Shown: positions 51,080 through 59,697 of the stretch, piece by piece
Numbering within the stretch: the first letter of the stretch is position 1
Layout: each line of letters opens with the position of its first letter
Assembly: GCF_002287375.1 (NCBI RefSeq)
Contig: NZ_NPOA01000010.1
Span: 113,631-177,630, forward strand
Direction of reading: 5' to 3'
Length of the DNA: 64,000 nucleotides
Origin: Virgibacillus profundi
GTDB lineage: Bacteria; Bacillota; Bacilli; Bacillales; Amphibacillaceae
The notes under the pieces: generated by a model
Databases searched by the model: none
Told to the model about the DNA's origin: nothing
The model's input: only the letters and a program-made list of their open reading frames with translations
Made by a program: the position numbers and the translations under genes

Positions 51080-53038
51080 TTACATAGAAGCATTTAACTC
51101 CATTTTCCCCGCATCATCTTTCCGTTGTTTTTGAATGAACCAGATTCCTACTACTAATAATAGTCCGGTTAAACTACTAACTATGTTTGGAACAATTAAC
51201 AGGATTCCTGCAGCGAACAGAATGAGTCTTTCCCATGAATACGAGTTTCGAATGAAGAATCCAATGACTGAACTACTTACTGCAGTCATTCCCAGTATTG
51301 CTGTTGTTAAAGCTATAATGAGAGGGATAGGCGTAACATCAACTAAAACTAAAATATCATTGTAGACAAATACATATGGAATAATAAAGGCTGCTATTGA
51401 GAGTTTGACAGCATTAACCCCGGATTTAAATGGATTTGCCCGAGCAATCCCTGCACCGGCATATGCAGCTAAACAAACAGGTGGTGTAATATCAGCTACA
51501 ATACCAAAATAAAAGACAAACATGTGGGCAGCAATTGGGGTGACTCCAAACTCATTAATAAGAGCAGGTGCAGCAACCGTTGCTGTAACAACGTAATTTG
51601 CTGTTGTCGGTAATCCCATTCCTAAAATAATACAAGCAATCATCGTAAAGAAAAGAGCCAAAAATAAATGACCACTCGACAATGCGATAATACCGGAAGC
51701 AAACTTTGCCCCAAGACCTGTAATACTTATCACACCTGCAATAATTCCAGCTGTTGCAACTGCCGCAATAACAGGAAGTGCAACTCGCGCTCCTTGTTCC
51801 AGCACATATATTGTTTTTTTAAAATTCATCCGGGATTCTTTTCGGACTAAACTTACCAGATAAGCAGCTACAATACCCATTATGGCAGCCCGTTGAGGTG
51901 TAAAACCTACCATAATTGTTCCAATAATGATGAATAATGGAAGTAGCATATATCCATAATGAATCATTAATTTAGTAAAACTTGGAAGTTCAGACTTCGG
52001 CAATCCAAAAATACCCAGTTTTTTTGCTTCAAAATGAGTACCAACAAAAATTCCGAAAAAATATAATATTGCAGGTACTATAGCTGCCAGCATAATGGCA
52101 CCATAGGATACACCAAGGTATTCCATCATAATAAACGCTGCAGCACCCATGAGTGGTGGCATGATTTGTCCACCTGTAGAAGCAGAGGCCTCTGTTGCCG
52201 CCGCAAATTCCGGCTTAAACCTCGCTTTTTTCATCATTGGAATTGTAAATGACCCCGACGCTACTGTATTTCCAACCGAACTGCCCGATACCATACCTTG
52301 CAGGGCACTTGCTGCTACTGCCGCTTTCGCTGTCCCACCAGTATATCTTCCTGTAAGCGCAAAGGCTAAATCATTAAAAAACTTACCGACTTTCGTATGT
52401 ACAAGAATTACACCAAAAAATAAGAATAGGAAAATAAACTTGGATGAAATTTGGATAGGTGTACCAAATACACCACTCTCACGGAACCATAGATTAGTTG
52501 TAATTCGGTCAACATCAAAACCGGGGTGTGACAGAATTTGTGTTGGAATAAAATTTCCGAAAATAGCATATAAGATTGTAATGCTTGCAACGATAACAAT
52601 AGGTACACCAACGGTTCTACGTGTTGCCTCAAGCAATAACAATATCCCAAGAACAGATACAATCACATCAATGGCACCATATCCGGATATACGGCTTTGC
52701 AGGATTGATTCAAAAAAGATGATTTTGTGATAGGTTACATATATCGCAGTAAATGCCAGAATCACATCATACCACGGAATGTTCTTTTGCTTTTTATGCA
52801 GACCTTTTTTTGCAGGAAAAAGCAGAAAGATAATTCCAAGTGCTGTTCCTAAATGGACAGCTCCTTGCTGTTGGGAAGGCAGTGTTCCAAAATAACCTGT
52901 ATATAAATGGAAGAATGTTAAACCAACTCCAAGAAATGTAACAATGATAGCCCACTTCCCAATATTTACACGATAGTTACTTTCTTTATCGTATTTTTCC
53001 AGGACTTCCTTTGCATCCACTTTTTGATTTTCTTCCAT
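51080..53038 (-). CDS. TRAP transporter fused permease (second system)
   Basis: A 652-residue fused DctQM permease, paralogous to the one at 12969-14948. Conserved blocks are LQGMVSGSSVGNTVASGSFTIP, STGGQIMPPLMGAAAF and IILGMGLPTTANYVVTA; about four plus twelve membrane segments. It follows the permuted TAXI protein by 74 nt, with a hairpin between them. Near the paa cluster, it could import an aromatic acid, but the substrate is not readable from sequence. Confidence 0.9.
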   Translation of the reverse strand: MEENQKVDAKEVLEKYDKESNYRVNIGKWAIIVTFLGVGLTFFHLYTGYFGTLPSQQQGAVHLGTALGIIFLLFPAKKGLHKKQKNIPWYDVILAFTAIYVTYHKIIFFESILQSRISGYGAIDVIVSVLGILLLLEATRRTVGVPIVIVASITILYAIFGNFIPTQILSHPGFDVDRITTNLWFRESGVFGTPIQISSKFIFLFLFFGVILVHTKVGKFFNDLAFALTGRYTGGTAKAAVAASALQGMVSGSSVGNTVASGSFTIPMMKKARFKPEFAAATEASASTGGQIMPPLMGAAAFIMMEYLGVSYGAIMLAAIVPAILYFFGIFVGTHFEAKKLGIFGLPKSELPSFTKLMIHYGYMLLPLFIIIGTIMVGFTPQRAAIMGIVAAYLVSLVRKESRMNFKKTIYVLEQGARVALPVIAAVATAGIIAGVISITGLGAKFASGIIALSSGHLFLALFFTMIACIILGMGLPTTANYVVTATVAAPALINEFGVTPIAAHMFVFYFGIVADITPPVCLAAYAGAGIARANPFKSGVNAVKLSIAAFIIPYVFVYNDILVLVDVTPIPLIIALTTAILGMTAVSSSVIGFFIRNSYSWERLILFAAGILLIVPNIVSSLTGLLLVVGIWFIQKQRKDDAGKMELNASM

Positions 53039-53065
53039 CTAACCACATCCCTTAATAATAATTGA

Positions 53066-53100
53066 AGGAAAGGGAATTCAATTTACTTGAACCCCTTCCC
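53066..53100 (-). other. Intercistronic hairpin between TAXI protein and permease
   Basis: Minus strand GGGAAGGGG and CCCTTTCC pair around an AT-rich loop, between the two genes. It has no T-run. Such hairpins often raise the level of the upstream mRNA, in keeping with the need for excess binding protein. Confidence 0.5.
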
Positions 53101-53112
53101 TGTTTGAAAACC

Positions 53113-54108
53113 CTATTTCAAATCGTCTAAGCTTTCGATTTCAGTGTTTTCTCGTGTAACAATTTGAATAACCTCAGGATAAATATGTCCAATAAATGCA
53201 GTATTTTGAACTTCATTACCTTCAAAGTCGCCTGCTCCATTTACAGCATCTTGCGCTGGAACGTGGACAGCCATGCCAAGATCCATATTACCATCACGGA
53301 TACTAGCCAAATTTTCTATGGATGCACCGGTTTCTGTATTCGTTACATTTATTCCTTCAATATTGTTGCCCCAGATGGTTGCCATCTCTCCACCAAGTGG
53401 ATAATAGGTACCACCCTGACTTCCTGTTCCTAAAATAAGTTCACTTTTTCGTTCATTTGCAGCTAATTCAGCTACAGGATTATCAACTGTCAGTCCTTGT
53501 TCTTCATAATAACGTTTCGCACCTGGGTGAATTGGTAATCCTTCTGAACCCTTGAGCGCATTTTCCAATGTCATTTGTGCTGCCTGTGCATGTGTATTTT
53601 CACTTGCATCCTCTACCATACTTTTAGCAAGCTCATAACCAAGCTCTTCGTCAATCGTATCTGTGCTTGCCATTAAAATAGCATATGCAGTAACTGTCTC
53701 TACATCTGATTCAAGAAAGTCATACGTATCCTGCGGAATCGTATGACGCATGTACCCACTATTTTCTTCTATATAGGAAATTGCTTCATCCGAAAGATCT
53801 AACATTTTCACATCACCAGCTGATGCTTGTAGTGCCTCAATGCTACCAGCTGGTAAACCAAGAACCCCAATTGAAATATCTATATTTCCATCTTGAACCC
53901 CATCAGCAGCATCACCAAATCCTTCCTGATATGCACTATAATCATCCTCACCTATCCCATATGCTTCTAAAATTAACGTAGAAATTGAATTTGTCTCACT
54001 GGCAGGTGGCCCAATTGCAATATTTTTTTCACCATCGCCACAAGCTGCAAGTAACAGGATCATGCTCAACAATAATGTAGTGAAATTTAATAATTTCTTT
54101 TTGCTCAT
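53113..54108 (-). CDS. Circularly permuted TAXI-family TRAP solute-binding lipoprotein
   Basis: A 331-residue lipoprotein (lipobox LLLAAC, Cys about 23; ATG 54108 behind AAAAGGGGAAAA). After the signal, the mature part begins with what is normally the second half of a TAXI protein. Residues ~28-205 run from KNIAIGPPASE, LILEAYGI through TIPQDTYDF and ESDVETV to LPIHPGAKRYYEEQGL, the usual C-terminus. A linker (VAELAANERKSE) leads to ~224-331, the usual N-terminus: LILGTGSQGGTYYPLGGEMA, TGASIENLASI and IYPEVIQIV, ending SLDDLK. In normal members SLDDLKGK directly precedes the IAIG strand, so the new ends fall at that hinge. Nothing is missing; only the order changed. It should still fold and serve the adjacent permease. 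Confidence 0.85.
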   Translation of the reverse strand: MSKKKLLNFTTLLLSMILLLAACGDGEKNIAIGPPASETNSISTLILEAYGIGEDDYSAYQEGFGDAADGVQDGNIDISIGVLGLPAGSIEALQASAGDVKMLDLSDEAISYIEENSGYMRHTIPQDTYDFLESDVETVTAYAILMASTDTIDEELGYELAKSMVEDASENTHAQAAQMTLENALKGSEGLPIHPGAKRYYEEQGLTVDNPVAELAANERKSELILGTGSQGGTYYPLGGEMATIWGNNIEGINVTNTETGASIENLASIRDGNMDLGMAVHVPAQDAVNGAGDFEGNEVQNTAFIGHIYPEVIQIVTRENTEIESLDDLK

Positions 54109-54383
54109 AAATTTTCCCCTTTTTAAAACTGTATTTATCACTCCTTGTATTGGCGCTTATATATTAAAGAAAAAAGCATATCGTGTTGTTTTAATGAAAA
54201 CAAATTAGGAGCTTAGTCTATTTATACTAATTTTCCGTTAATTTATAACTGTTTATTAATACTCTTAATCATTTGATAAATCTATAAGTTAATAAAAGAT
54301 CGTGAAAATTGATTTTTATTCGCATGTAGCGATGACTATATTGGTGAAGAAATCGATATCGAAGTTGAGCTTAATAAATAAAA

Positions 54384-54421
54384 AAACATGGTGTACATCA
54401 AATTGCACACCATGTTTTTAC
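54384..54421. terminator. Terminator downstream of the transglutaminase-like gene
   Basis: ACATGGTGT and ACACCATGT form a stem with A-rich and T-rich flanks. A short coding-like scrap on the + strand (YIGEEIDIEVELNK, ending at 54381) precedes it and may be the tail of a lost gene. Nothing else is supported in 54109-54433. Confidence 0.8.
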
Positions 54422-54433
54422 TGTTTAACTCTA

Positions 54434-55039
54434 TTATATAAACGCAGGTCGGCTATAAAATAACTCCTTGCATTCTGCTGATTCCTTCATAGCAGTAATC
54501 ACTTTTTCTAATGGGTCACTATAAACATGTTGGTAATCTATCTCCTCCAATTTCGGTCGAATCGGATAGGCAAGTTTTTCCGGATTGATGCTAAACTCCG
54601 AGGAAATTCCAGCTTTATTTCCACGTGGATCAATCCGAAACCAAATATCTTCTTCCTCTAAATAAATTGCATTTAACCCGTGTAATGCGTAGCCGGATTC
54701 TTTTGTTCCATTACGTGTAACCCGTTGATAACAAAAGCCAGCAGGTATATTCATTGCTCTCAAAAAAGCTGCAAGTAAATGAGATTTCGCAAAACAGATA
54801 CCCTCTTTTTGCTCTAAAGTTTCTGAAGCGGTAATCGTAACTAGAGTGCTATTCAAATCAAAAGAATGCCCAATCTCATCTCTGACAAAATAAAATGCAA
54901 TTTCTGCAAGTTCTTTTTTTGTTTTTTCCATTCGTTTAAAATCTTCAACCTTTGCTTGAATAATTGGATGACTGTAATCTATAATACTTGTTTCCTCTAG
55001 ATAAGCTTGTAAATTATTTGTCTTAATATGCAGCACCAT
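54434..55039 (-). CDS. Transglutaminase-like cysteine protease fold protein
   Basis: A 201-residue protein with the transglutaminase-like triad: Cys in QKEGICFAKSHLLAA (about 90), His in YALHGLNAIY and Asp in WFRIDPRGNKAG. The segment AGFCYQRVTRNGT is typical of the family. These proteins act as proteases or amidases; the substrate is unknown. No signal peptide, so cytoplasmic. The ATG at 55039 has GAGGTGATTCTG upstream; the open frame has starts ten codons earlier without a ribosome site. Confidence 0.82.
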   Translation of the reverse strand: MVLHIKTNNLQAYLEETSIIDYSHPIIQAKVEDFKRMEKTKKELAEIAFYFVRDEIGHSFDLNSTLVTITASETLEQKEGICFAKSHLLAAFLRAMNIPAGFCYQRVTRNGTKESGYALHGLNAIYLEEEDIWFRIDPRGNKAGISSEFSINPEKLAYPIRPKLEEIDYQHVYSDPLEKVITAMKESAECKELFYSRPAFI

Positions 55040-55234
55040 CAGAATCACCTCTAACATTGTTTCCATCATTATATAGTTAGGCTAATAAAAGCGCTGTGAC
55101 TTAAATCAAATCTGAAAAAAGAGTGACTGCATGATCTCTTCTGAATTCCACAAATATGTTTTAGTTGATTGAATTGTCTGGTAAGATTAAGCCAGATAAT
55201 CGGGACATTAAAAATCATTACAAGGAGAATAGAT

Positions 55235-55462
55235 ATGAGTAAAAAAAGCTTAATTCTTTATTCAACTTTGAGTTTAATCATTGGGTTATTTATTCTGCCA
55301 GCAATATTAAACTGGCTCGGTCTACCCTCTGGTTCAGACGTATTAGCTTTTATATTTGGTGAACCTAATGTGATAAACAGAATAGTTGTAGCATTGATCG
55401 GTATTATACTTCTTTTCTTAGTAACCCGGGGATTTTATAAGGAATATAAAAAAGCATCATAG
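55235..55462 (+). CDS. Small two-TM membrane protein
   Basis: A 75-residue hydrophobic protein, starting MSKKSLILYSTLSLIIG, with membrane segments at about 6-26 and 48-68 and a basic tail KEYKKAS. ACAAGGAGAATAGAT precedes the ATG, and the open frame upstream lacks a ribosome site. It is followed by a hairpin. No family recognised. Confidence 0.65.
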   Translation: MSKKSLILYSTLSLIIGLFILPAILNWLGLPSGSDVLAFIFGEPNVINRIVVALIGIILLFLVTRGFYKEYKKAS

Positions 55463-55487
55463 TCTATGTCAGACTGATGATGCTACT
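55452..55487. terminator. Terminator between the small membrane protein and the YitT-like gene
   Basis: AAGCATCAT and ATGATGCT pair. The minus strand copy is followed by TTTTTTAT, so it mainly serves the YitT-like gene. Confidence 0.75.
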
Positions 55488-55491
55488 GAAG

Positions 55492-56382
55492 TCATTCTTC
55501 AGCTTTTTCTTTATAGTACTGTTTTTCTTCCTTTGCACTACTAAACGTTTTTTGTGTTGGATAGTGAGCTTTTGCAAGCGAACCACCACTCACATCTTTT
55601 ACTGTATTAACAACAGTAAACGCATCTTCATCAACCTCACGGATCAATTTTTTTAAATAAAATAATTGCTGTTTTGGAACTGCAACATAAATAAGATTCT
55701 CATCGTTTCCATTCCCATCATTTTTACCTTGCAGGATCGTAGTATGGGCACCAAGATTCTCTCTGATAGAACGAGCTATTGATTCACTGTAATCCGAGAA
55801 TATATGAACGATCTTTTTTGACTCAAAGCCTTCTAAGACATAGTCAGTCACTCGTTTTCCAATAAATAAAGCCACTACAGTGTATAATGTTAAAATTGGA
55901 CCAATAACTAATATCCCACCTGCAACAACTAAAGCATCTAATACAAAGTTTGTTCCTGTTAGCTCCCAACCAAATTTATAATTAAGCATTTTTGCAATTG
56001 TGGATGTTCCACCAATAGTACTTCCCGAACGAAAGATAAAACCAAAACCAACTCCTGTAAACACTCCTGCATAAAGCGCAGCAAGAAGAGGATCCTCCAT
56101 TGCAGATCCAAAGTCCTCCATTATGAACAGAAAAATTGAAAATAAAGGAACGGCAGCAATCGACTTTATGATCATCGCCTTGGGTAAGTAGCGATAACCA
56201 ATTAATAAAATGAGTCCATTCAGGGTGAATGTCACCAATGCAGGAGACCAACCTAACCCAAAATAAAGTAAAAGGGATAATCCGGGGATACCGCCCTCTG
56301 CGAGCGAGTTAGGCATTGAAAATATTGCTACTGAAAAAGCAAAGAAAAAAGTACCCAACACCATAAGTCCATAATCTTTCAT
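55492..56382 (-). CDS. YitT-family membrane protein
   Basis: A 296-residue protein: five to six membrane segments in the first ~180 residues (SLAEGGIPGLSLLLYFGLGW and FRSGSTIGGTSTIAKMLNY are family blocks), then a soluble DUF2179 domain (about 200-280) with KIVHIFSDYSESIARSIRENL described by its ends. Bacilli carry several such paralogues (YitT, YqfU and others). The function is poorly known. The charged C-terminus ends KEEKQYYKEKAEE. Confidence 0.88.
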   Translation of the reverse strand: MKDYGLMVLGTFFFAFSVAIFSMPNSLAEGGIPGLSLLLYFGLGWSPALVTFTLNGLILLIGYRYLPKAMIIKSIAAVPLFSIFLFIMEDFGSAMEDPLLAALYAGVFTGVGFGFIFRSGSTIGGTSTIAKMLNYKFGWELTGTNFVLDALVVAGGILVIGPILTLYTVVALFIGKRVTDYVLEGFESKKIVHIFSDYSESIARSIRENLGAHTTILQGKNDGNGNDENLIYVAVPKQQLFYLKKLIREVDEDAFTVVNTVKDVSGGSLAKAHYPTQKTFSSAKEEKQYYKEKAEE

Positions 56383-56544
56383 ATCGCACTTCCTTTTTCT
56401 CTCTCTAAAGTATGAATAACTTATTTACTTGATTTTTAATTGGGTGAAGCTTCCTTGGTGTACGATACTTAATATTCCAGAATATGGTCTTTTCATGCAA
56501 ATAAAGCAAAGTTCCTTGCATACTCCGGTAACGCAACATACATA

Positions 56545-56922
56545 CTAACCTTCTGAAATATCAAGTTTTTTTGCTAAAACCCATCCATTCAATCCATAGG
56601 AGGCAAAAATGATGTAATAAGCATATTTTTCTTCTATTAGCTTACGTTCTAACTCTGTGCTTTCATTATAATCAATCGGCCAACAGTAAGCTTTTTTATC
56701 CTCTAGCAAATCCTTATATTTGTAAAAAAACTGCTCAAGGTCTTGTTTCTCTATGTCTAAAATAATACTGCCGTATAGTTGGTCTTCAAACACATGTGTT
56801 AATACATCTGAAAAAACAATATTTATCAGTTTACCTTCCTCTGATTGAGTTTGTAGTTTTATAACTTTATTTTTAAGATTTACATTATAGGAAATGATTT
56901 TATTATCATGAACACTTAACAT
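56545..56922 (-). CDS. Hypothetical protein, unknown family
   Basis: A 125-residue soluble protein. It starts MLSVHDNKIISYNVNL and has a beta-rich first half with NIVFSDVLTHVFEDQLYGSI, and a helical second half ending LNGWVLAKKLDISEG. The pattern recalls small uncharacterised Firmicute proteins, some of which are immunity proteins; I cannot assign it. The ribosome site (GGGGCGTGG) is weak, and a start five codons upstream is equally possible. Confidence 0.5.
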   Translation of the reverse strand: MLSVHDNKIISYNVNLKNKVIKLQTQSEEGKLINIVFSDVLTHVFEDQLYGSIILDIEKQDLEQFFYKYKDLLEDKKAYCWPIDYNESTELERKLIEEKYAYYIIFASYGLNGWVLAKKLDISEG

Positions 56923-56974
56923 ATGGCCACGCCCCAAATAATAATTTTATTTCTGTCTTACTATTCCATTATCC

Positions 56975-57090
56975 TGCTTACGTTAGTTCAGTATCTATAA
57001 ACAAATAATAACATAATCCCAACGGAATAATTGTAAACTTCTGAAATTAATAACAAAAGAAAAAGACCACCATTTGATGATCTTATTTGT
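56975..57090. repeat. Direct repeat D1 (paired with 62700-62815)
   Basis: Shares TTAGTTCAGTATCTATA and GTAAACTTCTGAAATTA...AAAAGAAAAAGACCA...GATGATCT with 62700-62815, including a small hairpin. It lies in the gap between the hypothetical gene and the TetR gene; nothing else is seen in 56923-57184. Confidence 0.55.
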
Positions 57091-57184
57091 TCTCACTTGT
57101 TCAGCTTTTGCAGATCGGTTTAAAAACCTTCCCATTAATAAGAAAGTAATAAAATAATTCAATTTATTATCGAATGATTTCGGA

Positions 57185-57733
57185 TCAATATACCTTGTAC
57201 ATTAAATAAATTTGATTTGTAATATAATCTGAACTAAAATGCATCCCCTTCTTTATCCACCACATGATAATACCTACCAATGAGGCTGTTTTAATCTCAA
57301 TAGCAACATAATCAGCAGGCAATTCCTCCATGGTATTCTCCCTTCTTGTTTCTACTAACTCCTTTATAAATAAAAACAATTGCTCCTCAAACTGACTTAT
57401 ATTAAATAAAGTAAATAAATGATTCCGTTGGGTATATAAATAATCTAGTAATTGTGTTAGCTGCTGTTTTTCAGATAAATTTTTTGCATGTATTAAAGCA
57501 ATAATTTTATCTGAAAGCTCATTTAAAATCCCATCGTTTATTTGTGTTAGTAAATCTTGAATATCATGATAATGCAGGTAAAATGTTGTCCTATTTAATC
57601 CTGCTTTGGCTGCGACTTTTTGAACTGTTAAATTTGAAATAGTGGAATCCTCGCTTAGAAGAGAAATGACAGCATTTTTAAACATTTCTCTTGAACGAAT
57701 GATACGAGGATCTTCTTTCTTTTGTATAGACAT
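57185..57733 (-). CDS. TetR-family repressor
   Basis: A 182-residue regulator. The N-terminal helix-turn-helix (about 25-60) is NLTVQKVAAKAGLNRTTFYLHYHDI, described by its ends. The C-terminal ligand domain resembles the TetR_C_7-type of bacilli (LLDYLYTQRNHLFTLF). It is divergent from the MFS efflux gene and most likely represses it through the palindrome at 57798-57822. Confidence 0.9.
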   Translation of the reverse strand: MSIQKKEDPRIIRSREMFKNAVISLLSEDSTISNLTVQKVAAKAGLNRTTFYLHYHDIQDLLTQINDGILNELSDKIIALIHAKNLSEKQQLTQLLDYLYTQRNHLFTLFNISQFEEQLFLFIKELVETRRENTMEELPADYVAIEIKTASLVGIIMWWIKKGMHFSSDYITNQIYLMYKVY

Positions 57734-57797
57734 TTCAAACTCCTTTATAGATTATTATCCGACTTTATCAACATCATATATTTCATATGTCGATTAG

Positions 57798-57822
57798 TGA
57801 ACATTTTTAATAAAACTGTTCA
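57798..57822. promoter_or_regulatory. Candidate TetR operator
   Basis: TGAACA and TGTTCA arms, separated by 13 nt, in the divergent gap between the TetR and MFS genes. The AT-rich centre could hold one of the promoters. Confidence 0.55.
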
Positions 57823-57927
57823 TGGTCAGGAACGTGTTGTTTTGTTAGTATTAATCTTATCGACACAGTGTTGAGAATGCAAATCTAAATATAAAGATTT
57901 TTTTCTTTCATTAAGGAGGATCAAGGA

Positions 57928-57999
57928 ATGGCAGATTTTGTGAGGATAAAATCAATAGATTTAGAAAATGCAGGCGTATGTAGCTTGTCCCAAGTATGA
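57928..57999 (+). CDS. Short leader ORF or remnant before the MFS gene
   Basis: AAGGAGGATCAAGGA precedes ATG 57928, which opens 23 codons (MADFVRIKSIDLENAGVCSL, three more, TGA). A second frame continues (CPKYDVPNVITGKAKL) up to the MFS start, so this may be a collapsed gene. The excellent ribosome site is real; function unknown. A leader peptide cannot be excluded. Confidence 0.35.
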   Translation: MADFVRIKSIDLENAGVCSLSQV

Positions 58000-58067
58000 T
58001 GTTCCAAATGTGATTACAGGGAAAGCAAAGTTAAAAAGTCAAGCAATGATAGAAATGGAGTTTATTT

Positions 58068-59525
58068 GTGGAAAACGAGAGAAAAGAAATAAAAAAAGGA
58101 ATATTATTATTTGTACTCATATCGGGTTGTTTTTTATCGGTATTGAATCAAACATTGTTAAATGTGGCATTAAGTAATTTAATGGATGTATTTGATGTGA
58201 CAGCCACAACTGTTCAATGGCTTTCAACAGGCTTTCTGCTTGTAAACGGCGTGTTGATTCCAACAACAGCATTTTTAATGAAACGTTTTACGACGAGACA
58301 ATTATTTATCAGCTCCATGCTGTTTTTATTATTGGGCACCGTTATTTGTGCAATAGCCCCTAACTTTACAATTTTATTAATCGGACGGATGATTCAAGCC
58401 GTTGGAGCAGGGATTATCATTCCTCTGATGATGAGTGTGATTCTGTTTATTTACCCCCCTGAAAAAAGAGGTAGTGCAATGGGATTTATTGGGTTTGCTA
58501 TGATATTTGCCCCTGCCATTGCTCCGTCCTTAGCCGGTTTTATTATTGATTATGTATCATGGCGATGGTTATTTATTGGTTTGGCACCACTTATATTCAT
58601 TGTTATTTTATTAGCATTAAAGTTTTTAGTGAATGTATCCGAAACAGAAAAATCAAAACTGGATTTCCCCAGTGTGATTTTATCAACTATTGGTTTTGGC
58701 TTTATATTATATGGTTTCAGTAGTGCTGGTGATAAAGGCTGGAGTGCTTCGATTGTTATCTTTTCATTAATCATTGGATTGTTGTTTACGATTTTCTTCT
58801 GTATTCGCCAAATAAAATCAAAGGATCCAGTATTAAATTTATCAGTATTCAAGTTCAAAGTATTTACTTTAACATCATTACTCAATGTGTTAGTAACCAT
58901 GATCATGTATGCGGATTTGATCTTATTACCTATATACCTCCAAACGGGTAGAGGTTTTACAGCATTTGAAGCAGGTCTTTTATTATTACCTGGGGCTATC
59001 ATCAATGCCATGTTGTCTCCAGTCACTGGTAAGTTATATGACAGAATTGGTGCAAAACCATTATTTATTATTGGGCTTTTATTTATGATTCCATCGATGT
59101 GGGCTGTAACGGATTTAACAGCTTCGACCTCTTTCATGTATTTAATGATACGTACCATCATTTTACGTATTGGTTTAAGTTTCATTACGATGCCACTCAA
59201 TACATCTGCATTGAACGCATTACCTAGACAGTTAGGGTCACATGGCTCTGCAGTTGTTAATACTGTACGTCAACTTGCAGGAGCGGTCGGAACAGCTGTA
59301 GTGGTAACCATTTATACAGCACAAGTTACGAATCATACATCAGAAATCATGAATGAAAATCCAACGGCTTCTACAGGGAAAATTGAAAGTCTATCTTCTA
59401 TACTAGGCTCAGGTGATGCTTATTTCTTTATGACGATATTAGCAATTGCCGCACTTCTTTTAACGTTATTTATGCCAAAGAAAAAAGTTGAAAAAGAAAA
59501 ATCTGCAGCATCTAAATCAGTGTAG
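58068..59525 (+). CDS. DHA2-family (EmrB/QacA-type) MFS efflux transporter
   Basis: A 485-residue 14-TM drug:H+ antiporter. The first segment has LNVALSNLMDVFDVTATTVQW, motif A-like ITTAFLMKRFTTRQLF, and motif C-like MGFIGFAMIFAPAIAPSLAGF, described by its ends. It starts with GTG at 58068, seven nt after TGGAG. The divergent TetR gene should regulate it. Substrate unknown; likely antimicrobial or lipophilic compounds. Confidence 0.9.
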   Translation: MENERKEIKKGILLFVLISGCFLSVLNQTLLNVALSNLMDVFDVTATTVQWLSTGFLLVNGVLIPTTAFLMKRFTTRQLFISSMLFLLLGTVICAIAPNFTILLIGRMIQAVGAGIIIPLMMSVILFIYPPEKRGSAMGFIGFAMIFAPAIAPSLAGFIIDYVSWRWLFIGLAPLIFIVILLALKFLVNVSETEKSKLDFPSVILSTIGFGFILYGFSSAGDKGWSASIVIFSLIIGLLFTIFFCIRQIKSKDPVLNLSVFKFKVFTLTSLLNVLVTMIMYADLILLPIYLQTGRGFTAFEAGLLLLPGAIINAMLSPVTGKLYDRIGAKPLFIIGLLFMIPSMWAVTDLTASTSFMYLMIRTIILRIGLSFITMPLNTSALNALPRQLGSHGSAVVNTVRQLAGAVGTAVVVTIYTAQVTNHTSEIMNENPTASTGKIESLSSILGSGDAYFFMTILAIAALLLTLFMPKKKVEKEKSAASKSV

Positions 59526-59604
59526 GCTGAAATTGGTTTTAGCAGATTTAATGTAAACTTGATGTGATATGATGAAGATACCCTAATAAAAATAGTGTAA
59601 AAAT

Positions 59605-59642
59605 AAAACAAGCCCTACATCTGCAGGAATAAGGCTTGTTTT
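59605..59642. terminator. Bidirectional terminator
   Basis: AAAACAAGCC and GGCTTGTTTT, perfect 10-bp arms, between convergent MFS and GMC genes. Confidence 0.92.
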
Positions 59643-59697
59643 GTCGTTAATGGAGAACTTTATTGAATGTTCCCATACTTCCCTTCGTTCTTAACTT

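Noticed and set aside
58550-59200. 216-codon minus strand ORF opposite the MFS gene
   Set aside because: Shadow frame; the + strand frame has clear transporter motifs.
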